Shown: positions 51,314-60,741, numbered from the stretch's first letter. The stretch is DNA of 64,000 bases from Corynebacterium sp. HMSC05H05 (GCF_001807265.1 NZ_KV788396.1:38258-102257), one strand, 5' to 3'. Notes: generated from the letters alone by a model not told the origin. A program made the numbers and translations.

Positions 51314-51910
51314 CTAGTTGGTCGCCTCAGCCTCAGCGCCCTCCGGTGCGAGGGTCTCGGTGATCTCGTCGACGATGTTGGTCTCGGTGACCGTCTCGTC
51401 TGCCGGCTCAGCTGCGGACTCCTCAGCGCCCTCAGCTGCGGACTCCTCCGCGCCACCCTCGACGGTGGTGGTCTCGGAGACAACCTCGGTTGCGGCGGTG
51501 GTGGTGGAGGTGACGGTTTCGCCCTCATCGTTGTCGCCGGAGAACAGGGACCACAGCAGCCACAGCAGCAGCAGTGCGACCAGGATGCCCAGCAGCCACT
51601 TCCACCAGCCGCCGCCGCTGTTGGACTCCTCAGTCACCGCGGTGGAACCTGCGGTGGAGCGGGCCGGGGTAGCGGCGGTGCGCTCGGTGGTGGTGCGCTC
51701 AACGCGGACATCCTTGTCCGGCTCGACGTTGGTGCGGTCGACGTTGACGTCCTTAACGCGGTCGGCGCCCTCGATGTCGCCGCGGCCACGCACGTCGTTC
51801 AGCTTGTCCTGGCCGAGGTTCTTCGCGTCCTGGGCCTTGTCCTTGCCGAAGTCCTTAGCGTCGTTGGCGAAGTCCTTCGGGTTGCGCTTCGGGTCGATGG
51901 GGTTGTTCAT
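51314..51910 (-). CDS. membrane-anchored protein with charged repeats
   Basis: A 198-residue protein of unknown family. Residues 1-45 are amphipathic and Asp/Lys-rich (FANDAKDFGKDKAQDAKNLG), then a basic linker, one very hydrophobic helix (WWKWLLGILVALLLLWLLWS, about residues 105-124) and an acidic Ala/Glu/Thr tail ending in EAEATN. AAAGGAA precedes ATG 51910. Function not assigned; a stress or envelope role is a guess. Confidence 0.75.
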   Translation of the reverse strand: MNNPIDPKRNPKDFANDAKDFGKDKAQDAKNLGQDKLNDVRGRGDIEGADRVKDVNVDRTNVEPDKDVRVERTTTERTAATPARSTAGSTAVTEESNSGGGWWKWLLGILVALLLLWLLWSLFSGDNDEGETVTSTTTAATEVVSETTTVEGGAEESAAEGAEESAAEPADETVTETNIVDEITETLAPEGAEAEATN

Positions 51911-52117
51911 TGTAAATTCCTTTCGTGCTAACACAAGTGCTGGCATAACGTTTCCGTCGGACGCAAGGCTGTGCCAGCATCCGCGGTGAACGACCGCCCA
52001 CTGTAACAAAACTTTCGCAAGCACCGCGGGAAAATATGTGCTAGACGTCTCATTTCGTCCGGTGTTTTCCGAGGACTCCCGGGGTGGCGGGGTGCAAAAG
52101 GAATAGTTTTCAATAAG

Positions 52118-52146
52118 TTGTCATTAAGCGAAAAGGTGCATACCGT
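52118..52146 (+). promoter_or_regulatory. core promoter of the CDF transporter gene
   Basis: TTGTCA (52118-52123), a 17-base spacer, and TACCGT (52141-52146). A 5' leader of about 30 bases with GAAAGGG follows, unlike the leaderless neighbours. Confidence 0.6.
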
Positions 52147-52179
52147 AGGTCGTCGAGAGGCAATGTGAAAGGGACCGAA

Positions 52180-53070
52180 ATGCACGATCACCACAACCAC
52201 GACCACGCCCACGGCGCTCCGAGACGCGCGCTCGCAGTCGCACTGGCGATCACCGGCACGGTTTTCGTCGCGGAAGTTGTCGGCGGATGGCTCTCTGGGT
52301 CGATGGCTCTACTCGCGGACGCGATGCACATGCTTTCCGACGCCGCGGGGCTGATCATCTCCCTTCTTGCCATCATCGTCGGACAAAAGGCCGCTTCCGC
52401 AACCGCGACGTACGGCTACCGGCGCGTGGAAGTGCTCGCTGCACTGATCAACGCGGCCACTGTGCTGGCAATTTCCATCTGGATCGTGGTCGAGGCGGTG
52501 CGCAGGTTGCGCGACCCGCAACCGGTGGAAACAGGACCGATGATGGTCATCGCGATGATTGGCCTGATCGCGAACGCTGCTTCGGCATGGGTGCTCTCGC
52601 GCCACCGGGAGGGCTCGATCAACGTGCAGGGCGCGTACTTACACGTGCTGGTGGATATGTTCGGCTCCGTCGCAGTGCTGGTGGCTGGCGCGGTGATTGC
52701 GTGGACCGGGTTTACCGGTGCTGACGTGGTTGCCTCCCTGGTTATTGCGGCACTGGTGCTGCCGCGGGCTTGGCAGCTGATGGTGCGCTCGGCCCGGGTG
52801 ATGCTCGAACACGTCCCTGCGGGGTTCGATGCGGACGAAGTGGAGCGCGCACTACGGCAGGTCGAAGGGGCGACGGATACGCACGACCTGCACCTGTGGT
52901 CGCTGGACGGGGTGAGCGTATTAGCCACGGTGCACGTGGTGGCGGGCCCCGGGGTGGACCGCGACCAGCTGCTGGACCGGGTGCAGGACACGCTGGCGCA
53001 CCTTGGGGTGGAGCACGCGACGGTGCAGATTGAACCTCCTGAGCACATCGGTCACGAGAAGGTGTGCTGA
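52180..53070 (+). CDS. cation diffusion facilitator (zinc/divalent metal exporter)
   Basis: A 296-residue CDF protein with six helices. Metal-site acids lie in ALLADAMHMLSDAAG (helix II) and HVLVDMFGS (helix V), i.e. HxxxD and HxxxD type (Zn-CDF). The N-terminus is His/Asp-rich (HDHHNHDHAHG). A C-terminal cytoplasmic domain is present. ATG 52180 with GAAAGGG upstream. Its own promoter is at 52118. No regulator adjacent. Confidence 0.9.
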   Translation: MHDHHNHDHAHGAPRRALAVALAITGTVFVAEVVGGWLSGSMALLADAMHMLSDAAGLIISLLAIIVGQKAASATATYGYRRVEVLAALINAATVLAISIWIVVEAVRRLRDPQPVETGPMMVIAMIGLIANAASAWVLSRHREGSINVQGAYLHVLVDMFGSVAVLVAGAVIAWTGFTGADVVASLVIAALVLPRAWQLMVRSARVMLEHVPAGFDADEVERALRQVEGATDTHDLHLWSLDGVSVLATVHVVAGPGVDRDQLLDRVQDTLAHLGVEHATVQIEPPEHIGHEKVC

Positions 53071-53078
53071 AACTGCAC

Positions 53079-53084
53079 TACGCT
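53079..53084 (+). promoter_or_regulatory. -10 element for the DUF262 gene
   Basis: TACGCT ends 8 bases before ATG 53093. Confidence 0.5.
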
Positions 53085-53092
53085 TGGGAGAC

Positions 53093-54862
53093 ATGGGTTT
53101 CACCACGCCGAGCTACTCACTCAAAGACCTGTTTTCCCGCGCGGGGCGGGGAGAGCTGCAGCTGCCTGACTTTCAGCGGGAGTACCTATGGGACGTCGAC
53201 AGGGTTCGCACCCTGGTGACTTCCGTGCTGCGCGGCTACCCGGTGGGCTCGTTCCTCGCCCTGGATACGCGCAACACGGAGCAGCGTTTCAAGCCGCGCC
53301 CGCTCGAAGGTGTAGTGGTGGAAGGCGTCGCCCCCGGGCTGTTGCTTCTGGACGGACAGCAGCGCCTGACCTCGCTCTACCAGGCGTTCAAGAACGACGG
53401 CGAGGTCCACACCGTGGACTACCTGGGCCGGCCGATCCGCCGGCGCTTCATGGTGGACGTGCGCGTAGCAGTGTCCGCAGACCCAATGCCAGTGGAGGCA
53501 CTATTCGCGGTGGATGAGCAGGGCCAGGTGCGCTCCCACTTCGGGCCGGACGTCGACGGTGCGCTGAATTCGCGCGAGGCCTATATAAATAACGGTGTCA
53601 TCCCGGTAAGCATGCTGCTGTGGACCGAGGGCAACGACTTGCTTGTGGACATGGCCGCGAGCACCGAAGACGAGCAGCTGCGCGACGCGGTCAAGCACTT
53701 TGTCAACCAAGTGATGCGTGGGCTTCCGGCGTACGACGTGCCGGTGATCCGCGTGGACCGCGAAACCACGCAGGCGGGCGTTGGTCAGATCTTCGCGTTC
53801 GCCAACTCTGCCGGCGTGCAGATGGACGTCTTCGAGCTGCTCACGGCGGTGTTCGCCTCCGAGGACCCGTCGTTTGTGCTGGCGGAGAACTGGCGGGATA
53901 CGGAGCACAAGCTGCGCGAGCACCCCGTGCTGGACAGCGTGGGGCGAGTGGAGTTTCTGCGCGCGCTGTCGCTGCTGCTGACCAGCAGGAGGGGCTCCGC
54001 GCGGGGCCACCGCGGCGACATCCTGGACATTTCGCTGGAGCAGTACCGGACGCACGCAGGCGAAATGCTGGACGGTTTCCTCGCCGCCGCGAGGTTTTTG
54101 GAGGAGCGCCGCGTCGTTTACGCGGACCAGGTGCCGTATCCAGCCCAGCTGATCCCGCTCGCGGTGATCCTGGCGCGCCTGGCTGAGGATTCGGGCGCAC
54201 TCGAGCGCGAAGGTGCGGCCGACCGGCTCAACCGCTGGTTCTGGTGCGGTGTGTTCGGCGAACTGTACGGTGCTCACGCGCCCACCATCCGGATTGGCTT
54301 GGACGTGACTGAGGTGACGCCGTGGGTGCGTGGAGATACAGACGAGCTGCCCCGCACGGTGGCCGAGGCGCGATTTTTTGAGTCCCGCCTGCGCACAGCC
54401 GGCCCGGACAGCGGCATCTACCGCGGCCTGTACTCGCTGCTCATGGCCCGCGGCGCACGTGATTGGCGCACCGCGGAACTGTTTACCGCGGAAACGGTGG
54501 AGCAGCTGCAGCCCCGCTTCCGCCAGGTGTTCCCGGCGGAATACCTGGCCGTCACCGGTGCGCTGGAGAAGGATCCGCAGCTGGTTGATTCGGTACTGAA
54601 CCGCACGCCGATGGGCCGGCGCACTGACGTGGTCATTGAGCGCAACGAGCCGAAGCGCTACCTGCCCCGGCTGCAGTCGAAGTCCCTGCTGGAAGACGAC
54701 GAGTTCGACGCCATGCTTGACGGCCACGAGATGGATCCAGAACTACTTCTGGCCTCTGACTGGGAGGGCTTCGTGGCTGACAGGCGCGAGCGTTTCGTGG
54801 GCATAATCGAGTACGCCATGGACCGTGCCGCCGAGCGCGACTGGGAGCCGGGCGAGGCGTAA
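53093..54862 (+). CDS. DUF262-family (GmrSD-like) protein with degenerate HNH region
   Basis: A 589-residue cytoplasmic protein. The DUF262 (ParB/sulfiredoxin-like) part has LPDFQREYLW (residues 24-33) and DGQQR at 87-91, an NTP-binding/hydrolysis motif. The C-terminal part aligns by eye with DUF1524 HNH nucleases (GARDWRTAELF, LNRTPMGRRT, PKRYL), but where they have DHHIFP this protein reads PRFRQVFP (474-481): the catalytic histidines are missing. So it may be an inactive nuclease. Leaderless start; the next lipoprotein gene begins with no gap. Confidence 0.8.
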   Translation: MGFTTPSYSLKDLFSRAGRGELQLPDFQREYLWDVDRVRTLVTSVLRGYPVGSFLALDTRNTEQRFKPRPLEGVVVEGVAPGLLLLDGQQRLTSLYQAFKNDGEVHTVDYLGRPIRRRFMVDVRVAVSADPMPVEALFAVDEQGQVRSHFGPDVDGALNSREAYINNGVIPVSMLLWTEGNDLLVDMAASTEDEQLRDAVKHFVNQVMRGLPAYDVPVIRVDRETTQAGVGQIFAFANSAGVQMDVFELLTAVFASEDPSFVLAENWRDTEHKLREHPVLDSVGRVEFLRALSLLLTSRRGSARGHRGDILDISLEQYRTHAGEMLDGFLAAARFLEERRVVYADQVPYPAQLIPLAVILARLAEDSGALEREGAADRLNRWFWCGVFGELYGAHAPTIRIGLDVTEVTPWVRGDTDELPRTVAEARFFESRLRTAGPDSGIYRGLYSLLMARGARDWRTAELFTAETVEQLQPRFRQVFPAEYLAVTGALEKDPQLVDSVLNRTPMGRRTDVVIERNEPKRYLPRLQSKSLLEDDEFDAMLDGHEMDPELLLASDWEGFVADRRERFVGIIEYAMDRAAERDWEPGEA

Positions 54863-55720
54863 GTGGCAAAAGCGACAATAATCACGGGGGTGGCAACCGT
54901 CGTCGTTGCCTCCGCGATGCTGACGTCCTGTGCTCCCGAGGCGCAGTTGAGTCCGCTCGAGCGTGCCCGCGGCGTGAACCAATCCAAGCACGTGGGGAAG
55001 CTGTTCGCGGGCGAGCCGGAGGTCGTCGATGACGTCCTCGGCATCAAAACCACCAAGCTGTTCTTCCCGACGTCTGAGACGCTTGTGCTCAGCGACACCT
55101 CCGTCGAAGCGCAGCTGCGCGCGGCGTCCATCGCGGTCACCACGAACGCGCCGATGATGGTGTACGACCCCACCCGTCACGCCGAGTACGTGCAGATGAT
55201 TGCGGATATGCGCACTGTGAACGTGCTCACTGTGGGAGACGTGGCCATTGCGCCGTCGAAAGGTGCGGTGAGCGTGCAGCGCGACCCTGGCGGGCTGCGG
55301 GCATTAGAACAGATGACTGCGCTGCGCTACCGGGAGCACACCGTCGCCACGCCGCAGGAGGCGGTGCGTGAGGTTTCCAGCCTGCACCAGCGCGAGCCGA
55401 TGTGGCTGCGCGCTCAATGGGCGGACCCGTCGGTGTTGCCCGCGGCGAATCCGGAACCCTTCCCCATTCAGTCCCGCCGCGATGCCAATATGGCACCGCG
55501 GGTGGTTGCCACCTGGGAGTCGTCCATCCCGTCAGTGGCAAACGCGCGTAGTTACGGCGCGGATGTGACCGTTGTGCCGTTGGCGGATCCGCGCAAGAGC
55601 GAGCAGACCCTGTTCGCCATGGCTGGGCTGGCTGAGCGCCCATTGGTCGCGCTGGGGAGCCAGTTCGGCACCTCCGCTCAGTTGATCGACCGGATCCGGG
55701 AGGCGGAAGCGGCGTACTAG
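54863..55720 (+). CDS. lipoprotein, paralogue of the one at 56808
   Basis: A 285-residue secreted lipoprotein: signal sequence and lipobox LTSC (Cys23). Two segments match the second lipoprotein at 56808: LFFPTSETLVLSDTSVEAQL against LFDSSETVVVSAKERDQQL, and VANARSYGADVTVVPLADPR against VATARAAGAEVQVLAAPDPR. These resemble cell-wall-binding repeat 2 folds (SETVVVAs). The GTG abuts the DUF262 stop (TAAGTG). Function unknown; outer face of the membrane. Confidence 0.78.
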   Translation: MAKATIITGVATVVVASAMLTSCAPEAQLSPLERARGVNQSKHVGKLFAGEPEVVDDVLGIKTTKLFFPTSETLVLSDTSVEAQLRAASIAVTTNAPMMVYDPTRHAEYVQMIADMRTVNVLTVGDVAIAPSKGAVSVQRDPGGLRALEQMTALRYREHTVATPQEAVREVSSLHQREPMWLRAQWADPSVLPAANPEPFPIQSRRDANMAPRVVATWESSIPSVANARSYGADVTVVPLADPRKSEQTLFAMAGLAERPLVALGSQFGTSAQLIDRIREAEAAY

Positions 55721-55780
55721 CGCTGTGTGAAGTGATACCCTGAGGCTGTTTTCTACTATGTGAGAAGAGGGTTTCAGTAT

Positions 55781-56797
55781 ATGAAAATTGCAGTGCTCGC
55801 AGGAGACGGTATCGGACCGGAAGTCATGACGGAGGGGCTGAAGGTCCTCCACACCGTGCGCGACGACGTGGAGACCACTGATTTCGACCTCGGCGCCCGC
55901 CGCTACCTGCGAAACGGCGAACTGCTCACGGACGCGGACCTGGCTGCGCTGAAAGAGCACGACGCAATCCTGCTCGGCGCCATCGGTGACCCGGAGCGCG
56001 TGCCAGCCGGTGTGCTCGAGCGCGGCCTGCTGCTGCCGCTGCGCTTCACACTCGACCACTACGTCAACCTCCGCCCGTCGCGGCTGTACCCGTCGTCGGT
56101 CAGCCCGCTGGCCAACCCCGGGGAGATCGACTTCGTGGTGGTGCGCGAGGGCACCGAGGGCCTCTACGCCGGCAATGGCGGCACTCTGCGCCAGGGGACC
56201 GGGCACGAGGTGGCCTCCGAGGTCTCCCAGAACACCTACCACGGTGTTTCGCGCGTGGTGCGCTACGCCTTCGAGCTGGCCATGACGCGCCGCAAGAAGC
56301 TCACGCTGGTGCACAAGACCAACGTGCTGGTGAACGCCGGCGGGCTGTGGCAGCGCGTCGTCGACGAGATCGCGGCCGAGTTTCCGCAGGTCGAGGTGGA
56401 CTACAACCACATCGACGCCGCGACGATCTACATGGTGCAGGACCCGCAGCGCTACGACGTCATCGTCACCGACAACCTCTTCGGCGACATCCTCACCGAC
56501 CTCGCCGGCGCCGTCGCAGGTGGCGTGGGTCTCGCCAGCTCCGGCAACATCAACGCCGCCAAGGAGTTCCCCTCCATGTTCGAGCCCGTCCACGGCTCCG
56601 CCCCGGACATCGCCGGCCAGGGCATTGCGGACCCCACCGCGATGATCCTGTCTGTGGCCACGATGCTGCGCTTCCTTGGCGACGAGGGCAACGCCGCGCG
56701 CATCGAGGATGCCGTCGAGCGCGATGTCTCGGAGCGTGGCGACGCGAAGGTGCGAACTGCCGAAGTGGGTGACCGGATCGCCGCCGCCCTGAAGTAG
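55781..56797 (+). CDS. leuB: 3-isopropylmalate dehydrogenase
   Basis: Third step of leucine synthesis (338 residues). [14 protein letters not shown] starts the NAD fold; [11 protein letters not shown] holds the substrate-binding arginines; [12 protein letters not shown] and the [15 protein letters not shown] segment are the signatures. ATG 55781 is chosen as the family start; an in-frame ATG at 55760 has less support. A -10-like TACTAT lies at about 55754. Its stop starts the next gene's -10. Flanked by two related lipoproteins. Confidence 0.95.
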   Translation: MKIAVLAGDGIGPEVMTEGLKVLHTVRDDVETTDFDLGARRYLRNGELLTDADLAALKEHDAILLGAIGDPERVPAGVLERGLLLPLRFTLDHYVNLRPSRLYPSSVSPLANPGEIDFVVVREGTEGLYAGNGGTLRQGTGHEVASEVSQNTYHGVSRVVRYAFELAMTRRKKLTLVHKTNVLVNAGGLWQRVVDEIAAEFPQVEVDYNHIDAATIYMVQDPQRYDVIVTDNLFGDILTDLAGAVAGGVGLASSGNINAAKEFPSMFEPVHGSAPDIAGQGIADPTAMILSVATMLRFLGDEGNAARIEDAVERDVSERGDAKVRTAEVGDRIAAALK

Positions 56798-56800
56798 GGT
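56795..56800 (+). promoter_or_regulatory. -10 element for the second lipoprotein; includes a stop codon
   Basis: TAGGGT, whose first three bases are the leuB stop, ends 7 bases before ATG 56808. Confidence 0.58.
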
Positions 56801-56807
56801 TGTGCGC

Positions 56808-58256
56808 ATGCATGTGACCCGCACGATCCCCGCCGTACTGACCGCAACCGCACTGGTGTTGACCAGCTGCAGCAGCACAGAGGGCGGGCTCGGGCAGCCA
56901 GCCGCGCTCGAAACCAACGGTGACGAGGTCATCCAGGATGCCGACGGCACCGGTGTCGAGGTCTCGCAGCGCCTCTTCGATTCTTCGGAGACGGTGGTGG
57001 TCTCTGCCAAGGAGCGCGACCAGCAGCTCAAGGCCGCAGCTGTTGCGGTTGAGCTCGGGGCGCCGATGCTCGTGCGTCTCGACGGCGCCGATGCCGCCGT
57101 CGACGGCGAGATCGAGCGACTGGGAGCGACGCGCGTGATCAACGTGCCGGGCGATGAAGAAGGCGCCGAGGCGGTCGCTTCTGCCGAACCGGCCGACGAT
57201 GTTGCGGTCATCGCCGAATTGGAAGCTCAGAATCCGAGCGAACTGACCATGCCGCCGGTGTTTGCCACGGCGAAATCCTCGCGCGCGTCTGTGGCCACGG
57301 CGCGCGCTGCCGGTGCCGAGGTGCAGGTGCTGGCCGCGCCGGATCCGCGCGCCACGGCGGACAGTATGCGCACCGTCTCCGACCAGGACACCCTCGCACT
57401 GGGCCGCCAGTGGGGCGACACGGAAAACTTCCAGGCGCGTGCGGCGCTGGCGGAGGGCGGCGAGCTGCCCGGCGGCGGCGGTCTGGTGTTCCCGGGACGC
57501 CGCATGGTGGCGCTCTACGGACACCCGTACGGCCCGGACCTGGGAGTGATGGGTGAGCAGGATCCGGCGGCGGCGGTGGAACTGGCGAAGAAGTACGCCG
57601 AGGACTACCAGCCGTTTAGCGACGAGCCGGTCGTCCCCGCGTTCGAGATTATCGCCACGGTTGCCTCCGGAGGCCCGGGCGACGACGGCAACTTCTCCAA
57701 CGAGACGCCGATGGAGGACCTGGTGCCATACGTCGACGCGATCGTGGACGCTGGCGGCTACGCCGTGATCGACCTGCAGCCCGGTCAGGGCAGCTTCCTC
57801 GAGCAGGCCAAGATCTACGAGGAGCTGCTCAAGCGCCCGAACGTCGGCCTGGCGCTGGACGCAGAGTGGAAGCTCAACCCGGGCGAGCAGCCGCTGTCGC
57901 GCATCGGCAGTGCCACCTCCGGCGAGATCAACGAGGTGGCGGACTGGCTCGCCCAGCTCGTCCGCGACAACAACCTGCCGCAGAAGGCGATGATCCTGCA
58001 CCAGTTCAACGTGGCCATGTACCCGGACCGCGAAAACATCGTCACCGGCCAGCCGGAGCTCGCCTGGGTCCTGCACGCCGACGGCCACGGTGGACCGGAG
58101 CAGAAGTTCGACACCTGGAACGTCCTGCGCGAAGGCCTAGACCCGAACTTTTTCATGGCGTGGAAGAACTTCTTCGACGAGGACTTCCCGACCTTCAGCC
58201 CGGAGCAGACCTACCGCGACGTCAACCCCCGTCCGTGGTTTGTCAGCTACCAGTAG
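56808..58256 (+). CDS. large lipoprotein with cell-wall-binding-like domain and TIM-barrel-like half
   Basis: A 482-residue secreted lipoprotein with lipobox LTSC (Cys20). The first 220 residues match the smaller lipoprotein at 54863, with the SETVVVSA motif of cell-wall-binding repeat 2. The C-terminal half (about 225-482) looks like a TIM-barrel: alternating strands and helices with GYAVIDLQPGQG and LALDAEWKLNPG, and WFVSYQ at the end. Glycoside-hydrolase-like activity is a guess; catalytic residues are not certain. Leaderless start. Confidence 0.78.
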   Translation: MHVTRTIPAVLTATALVLTSCSSTEGGLGQPAALETNGDEVIQDADGTGVEVSQRLFDSSETVVVSAKERDQQLKAAAVAVELGAPMLVRLDGADAAVDGEIERLGATRVINVPGDEEGAEAVASAEPADDVAVIAELEAQNPSELTMPPVFATAKSSRASVATARAAGAEVQVLAAPDPRATADSMRTVSDQDTLALGRQWGDTENFQARAALAEGGELPGGGGLVFPGRRMVALYGHPYGPDLGVMGEQDPAAAVELAKKYAEDYQPFSDEPVVPAFEIIATVASGGPGDDGNFSNETPMEDLVPYVDAIVDAGGYAVIDLQPGQGSFLEQAKIYEELLKRPNVGLALDAEWKLNPGEQPLSRIGSATSGEINEVADWLAQLVRDNNLPQKAMILHQFNVAMYPDRENIVTGQPELAWVLHADGHGGPEQKFDTWNVLREGLDPNFFMAWKNFFDEDFPTFSPEQTYRDVNPRPWFVSYQ

Positions 58257-58286
58257 AAACCGCCGGTATCGGGAGCAGCTCCGCGA

Positions 58287-58292
58287 TACTCT
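58287..58292 (+). promoter_or_regulatory. -10 element for the cNMP/CBS/DUF294 gene
   Basis: TACTCT ends 6 bases before ATG 58299. Confidence 0.5.
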
Positions 58293-58298
58293 TGCTCC

Positions 58299-60173
58299 AT
58301 GAGTGTGGAGCTTGAAGAGGTCTACAGTTTCCTCGCCCAGCACGAGCCCTTCTCGACGCTGCCCGAGGCCACCCTGCGCGCCCTTCCCGCGCAGATGGGC
58401 ATCACCTACGTCCGCCGCGGCCAAACTGTTGTGGAGGTGGGCCAGCCCAACGACACGCTCTACGTCATTCGCTCCGGGGCGGTAGACGTCGTCAGCGAGG
58501 ACAATTTGCTGCTGGACCGGCGCGAGGCCGGACTGAACTTCGGCTACTCCACGCTGGTGGGCGAGCGCGAGTCCGCGTACCTCATGCAGGCGGTGGAAGA
58601 CAGCATCCTGCTCATGCTCCCGCGGGAGGCATTTCTCGAGCTGCTGGAACAGTTCCCGGATCTGGGCAGGTTTTTCCAGACCGCCTCGCGCCGCGTGCGC
58701 GCCGCCGCTGACGAGGTGCGCGACACCGGCGCCACCGACGTGCTGCGCACCCCGTTGCGCGAGATCTTTTCCGGGCGCGAGCCGGTCACGCGGGACAGGG
58801 GCGTGAGCATCGCAGAGGCTGCTCGCGCGATGGGCGAGGAGGGCATCAGCAGCCTGATCATCACCGACGGGCAGGAGGTCGCCGGCATCATCACCGACGC
58901 TGACATGCGTTCGCGCGTGGTCGCAGGCGGTGTGGACACGTCCAGGCCCGTGGCGGATGTGATGACCAGCCCGGTGCGCACCATTGCGCCCAACGCGCTC
59001 GTGTTTGAGGCGATGCTGACCATGAGCGAGCTGGGCATCCACCACCTGCCGGTCGCCGGCCAGGGCCAGGTGGTGGGCGTGGTCACCGCCGCGGACATCA
59101 TGCGCCAGTTGCAGGCGGACCCGATCTACCTCGCGGCCGACGTGGCGCGGGCCTCGCTGGAAGAGCTGGACGGCGCGTACCGGGACGCGGCACGGGTCGC
59201 GGTGCGGTTTTTCGAGCGCGGCGCCTCGGCTGCCGAGATGCAGAGGTTGCTCACCTCGATCGCGGACGCGGTGGCGAAACGGTTGGGCACTTTAGCCGTC
59301 GAGAAGCTTGGGCCCCCGCCTGTGCCCTTCGCGTTCGTTGCGGTCGGGTCGCAGGCGCGCGGGGAGATGGGCCCGGCCAGCGACCAGGACAACGCGCTTG
59401 TGCTCGCGGATGCCTACGACGCCGCGCAGCACGGAGAATACTTCGCCGAGCTCAGCACGTTCGTCTGCGAAGGCCTCGCCCGCGCTGGCCAGGCGTTGTG
59501 CCCGGGCGACATGATGGCGTCTTCGCCGCAGTGGCGGAAGACGGAAAGCGAGTGGGGCCGCACCTTCCACGGCTGGGTCACCGCGCCGAAGCCGGACGCG
59601 TTGCTGCATGCGCAGGTGTTCTTCGATTTCCGCGCCGTTTTCGGTTTCGGCGATGGCTGGCAGGACATGGCGGCGCGGGTGCGCTCTGGCGCGCTGGCGT
59701 CCGCGCACGGCTCGCGCCGCCTGCACACGCACCTGGCGGCGCTGGCTACCTTCCGCGAGCCGCCGGTGGGCTTCTTCCGCGGGTTCGTGCTCGAGCGCAG
59801 CGGCGAATACGCCCACACGCTGGACATTAAGCGCGGCGGCACCGCGGCGGTGGTGCAGATGGCGCGACTGTACGCCATCGCGGCCGGGGTGGACGAGGTG
59901 GACGAGGTGGACACCATCGCACGCCTGCGTGGCGCTGCCGGCGGTCCGGTTTCCGCGAAGGGGGCGGCGGATCTTCTGGACGCCTACGAGTACCTCGCCG
60001 ACCTGGCCATGCGCCACCAGTCCGCTCAGGTGCGCGCGGGCGAGACGCCGAACTACCGCATCGACCCGAAGCAACTGCCAGGGCGCGACCGCGCGGCGCT
60101 GCGGGATGCGTTCGGCGTGATCAAGTCGCTGCAGAACGCGCTGTCCACCGCGTACCCGACCAGGGCGGTGTGA
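58299..60173 (+). CDS. cNMP-binding, CBS, DUF294 putative nucleotidyltransferase
   Basis: A 624-residue cytoplasmic protein: cyclic-nucleotide-binding domain (about 10-130), two CBS repeats (about 155-275), then the DUF294 nucleotidyltransferase-like domain with GSQARGEMGPASDQDN (GSxxxGE and a following Asp pair) and its C-terminal helical domain. It may be a ligand-controlled nucleotidyltransferase (a protein or nucleotide target is unknown). It ends one base before an exonuclease gene, a pairing also seen in proteobacteria. Confidence 0.85.
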   Translation: MSVELEEVYSFLAQHEPFSTLPEATLRALPAQMGITYVRRGQTVVEVGQPNDTLYVIRSGAVDVVSEDNLLLDRREAGLNFGYSTLVGERESAYLMQAVEDSILLMLPREAFLELLEQFPDLGRFFQTASRRVRAAADEVRDTGATDVLRTPLREIFSGREPVTRDRGVSIAEAARAMGEEGISSLIITDGQEVAGIITDADMRSRVVAGGVDTSRPVADVMTSPVRTIAPNALVFEAMLTMSELGIHHLPVAGQGQVVGVVTAADIMRQLQADPIYLAADVARASLEELDGAYRDAARVAVRFFERGASAAEMQRLLTSIADAVAKRLGTLAVEKLGPPPVPFAFVAVGSQARGEMGPASDQDNALVLADAYDAAQHGEYFAELSTFVCEGLARAGQALCPGDMMASSPQWRKTESEWGRTFHGWVTAPKPDALLHAQVFFDFRAVFGFGDGWQDMAARVRSGALASAHGSRRLHTHLAALATFREPPVGFFRGFVLERSGEYAHTLDIKRGGTAAVVQMARLYAIAAGVDEVDEVDTIARLRGAAGGPVSAKGAADLLDAYEYLADLAMRHQSAQVRAGETPNYRIDPKQLPGRDRAALRDAFGVIKSLQNALSTAYPTRAV

Positions 60174-60174
60174 G

Positions 60175-60741
60175 ATGCTGTTCGGTCCGAAGAAGCGCAA
60201 GCTTATCGACGGCGCACTGCTCGCCGTGGACGTCGAAACCACGGGGCTTAAGCCTGAGCGGTCGCAGCTGGTGTCCGTGGGGTGGGTGCCGGTCAACGGG
60301 CAGGTGATCGACCTGGCCGGCGCGGAATCCTTCGTGCTGCGGGGCGCGGACGTGGGGGACTCCGCCACCCTGCATGGTGTAACGGACGACGAGGTGGCGT
60401 CGCTTGGCCGGGAGCCTGCAGAGGTGCTCGACGCGTTGTTGGCTGCGCTTGAGGGGCGGAAACTGCTCGCGCACTTCGCGCAAATGGAAACGGGGTTTCT
60501 GGGTAAGTTGCACCAGGATGTGCGCGGGACTAAGTGGCGGCTGCACGACAGCGAGGTGGTGGACACCTTTGCTATGGAGCGGCGTCACATGGAGCGCATG
60601 GGCACGTACCCGCGCGGGGAGGACCTGCGTTTGCCCAGGGTGCGGCAGCGTTATAACCTGCCGGCGTACGCGAACCACAACGCGCTGACCGACGCAGTGG
60701 CGTGCGCTGAGCTGTATCTCGCGTTGACCGCATCCGGGTAA
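60175..60741 (+). CDS. DEDDh 3'-5' exonuclease paired with the DUF294 protein
   Basis: A 188-residue DnaQ-like exonuclease. Asp and Glu in AVDVETTGL, Asp in WRLHDSEVVDTF, and His and Asp in NHNALTDAVA fit the DEDDh set. The start is 1 base after the upstream stop (TGAG ATG), so it is likely co-translated. A second DEDDh enzyme is at 27092. Substrate unknown; removal of nucleotides added by its partner is a guess. Confidence 0.86.
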   Translation: MLFGPKKRKLIDGALLAVDVETTGLKPERSQLVSVGWVPVNGQVIDLAGAESFVLRGADVGDSATLHGVTDDEVASLGREPAEVLDALLAALEGRKLLAHFAQMETGFLGKLHQDVRGTKWRLHDSEVVDTFAMERRHMERMGTYPRGEDLRLPRVRQRYNLPAYANHNALTDAVACAELYLALTASG

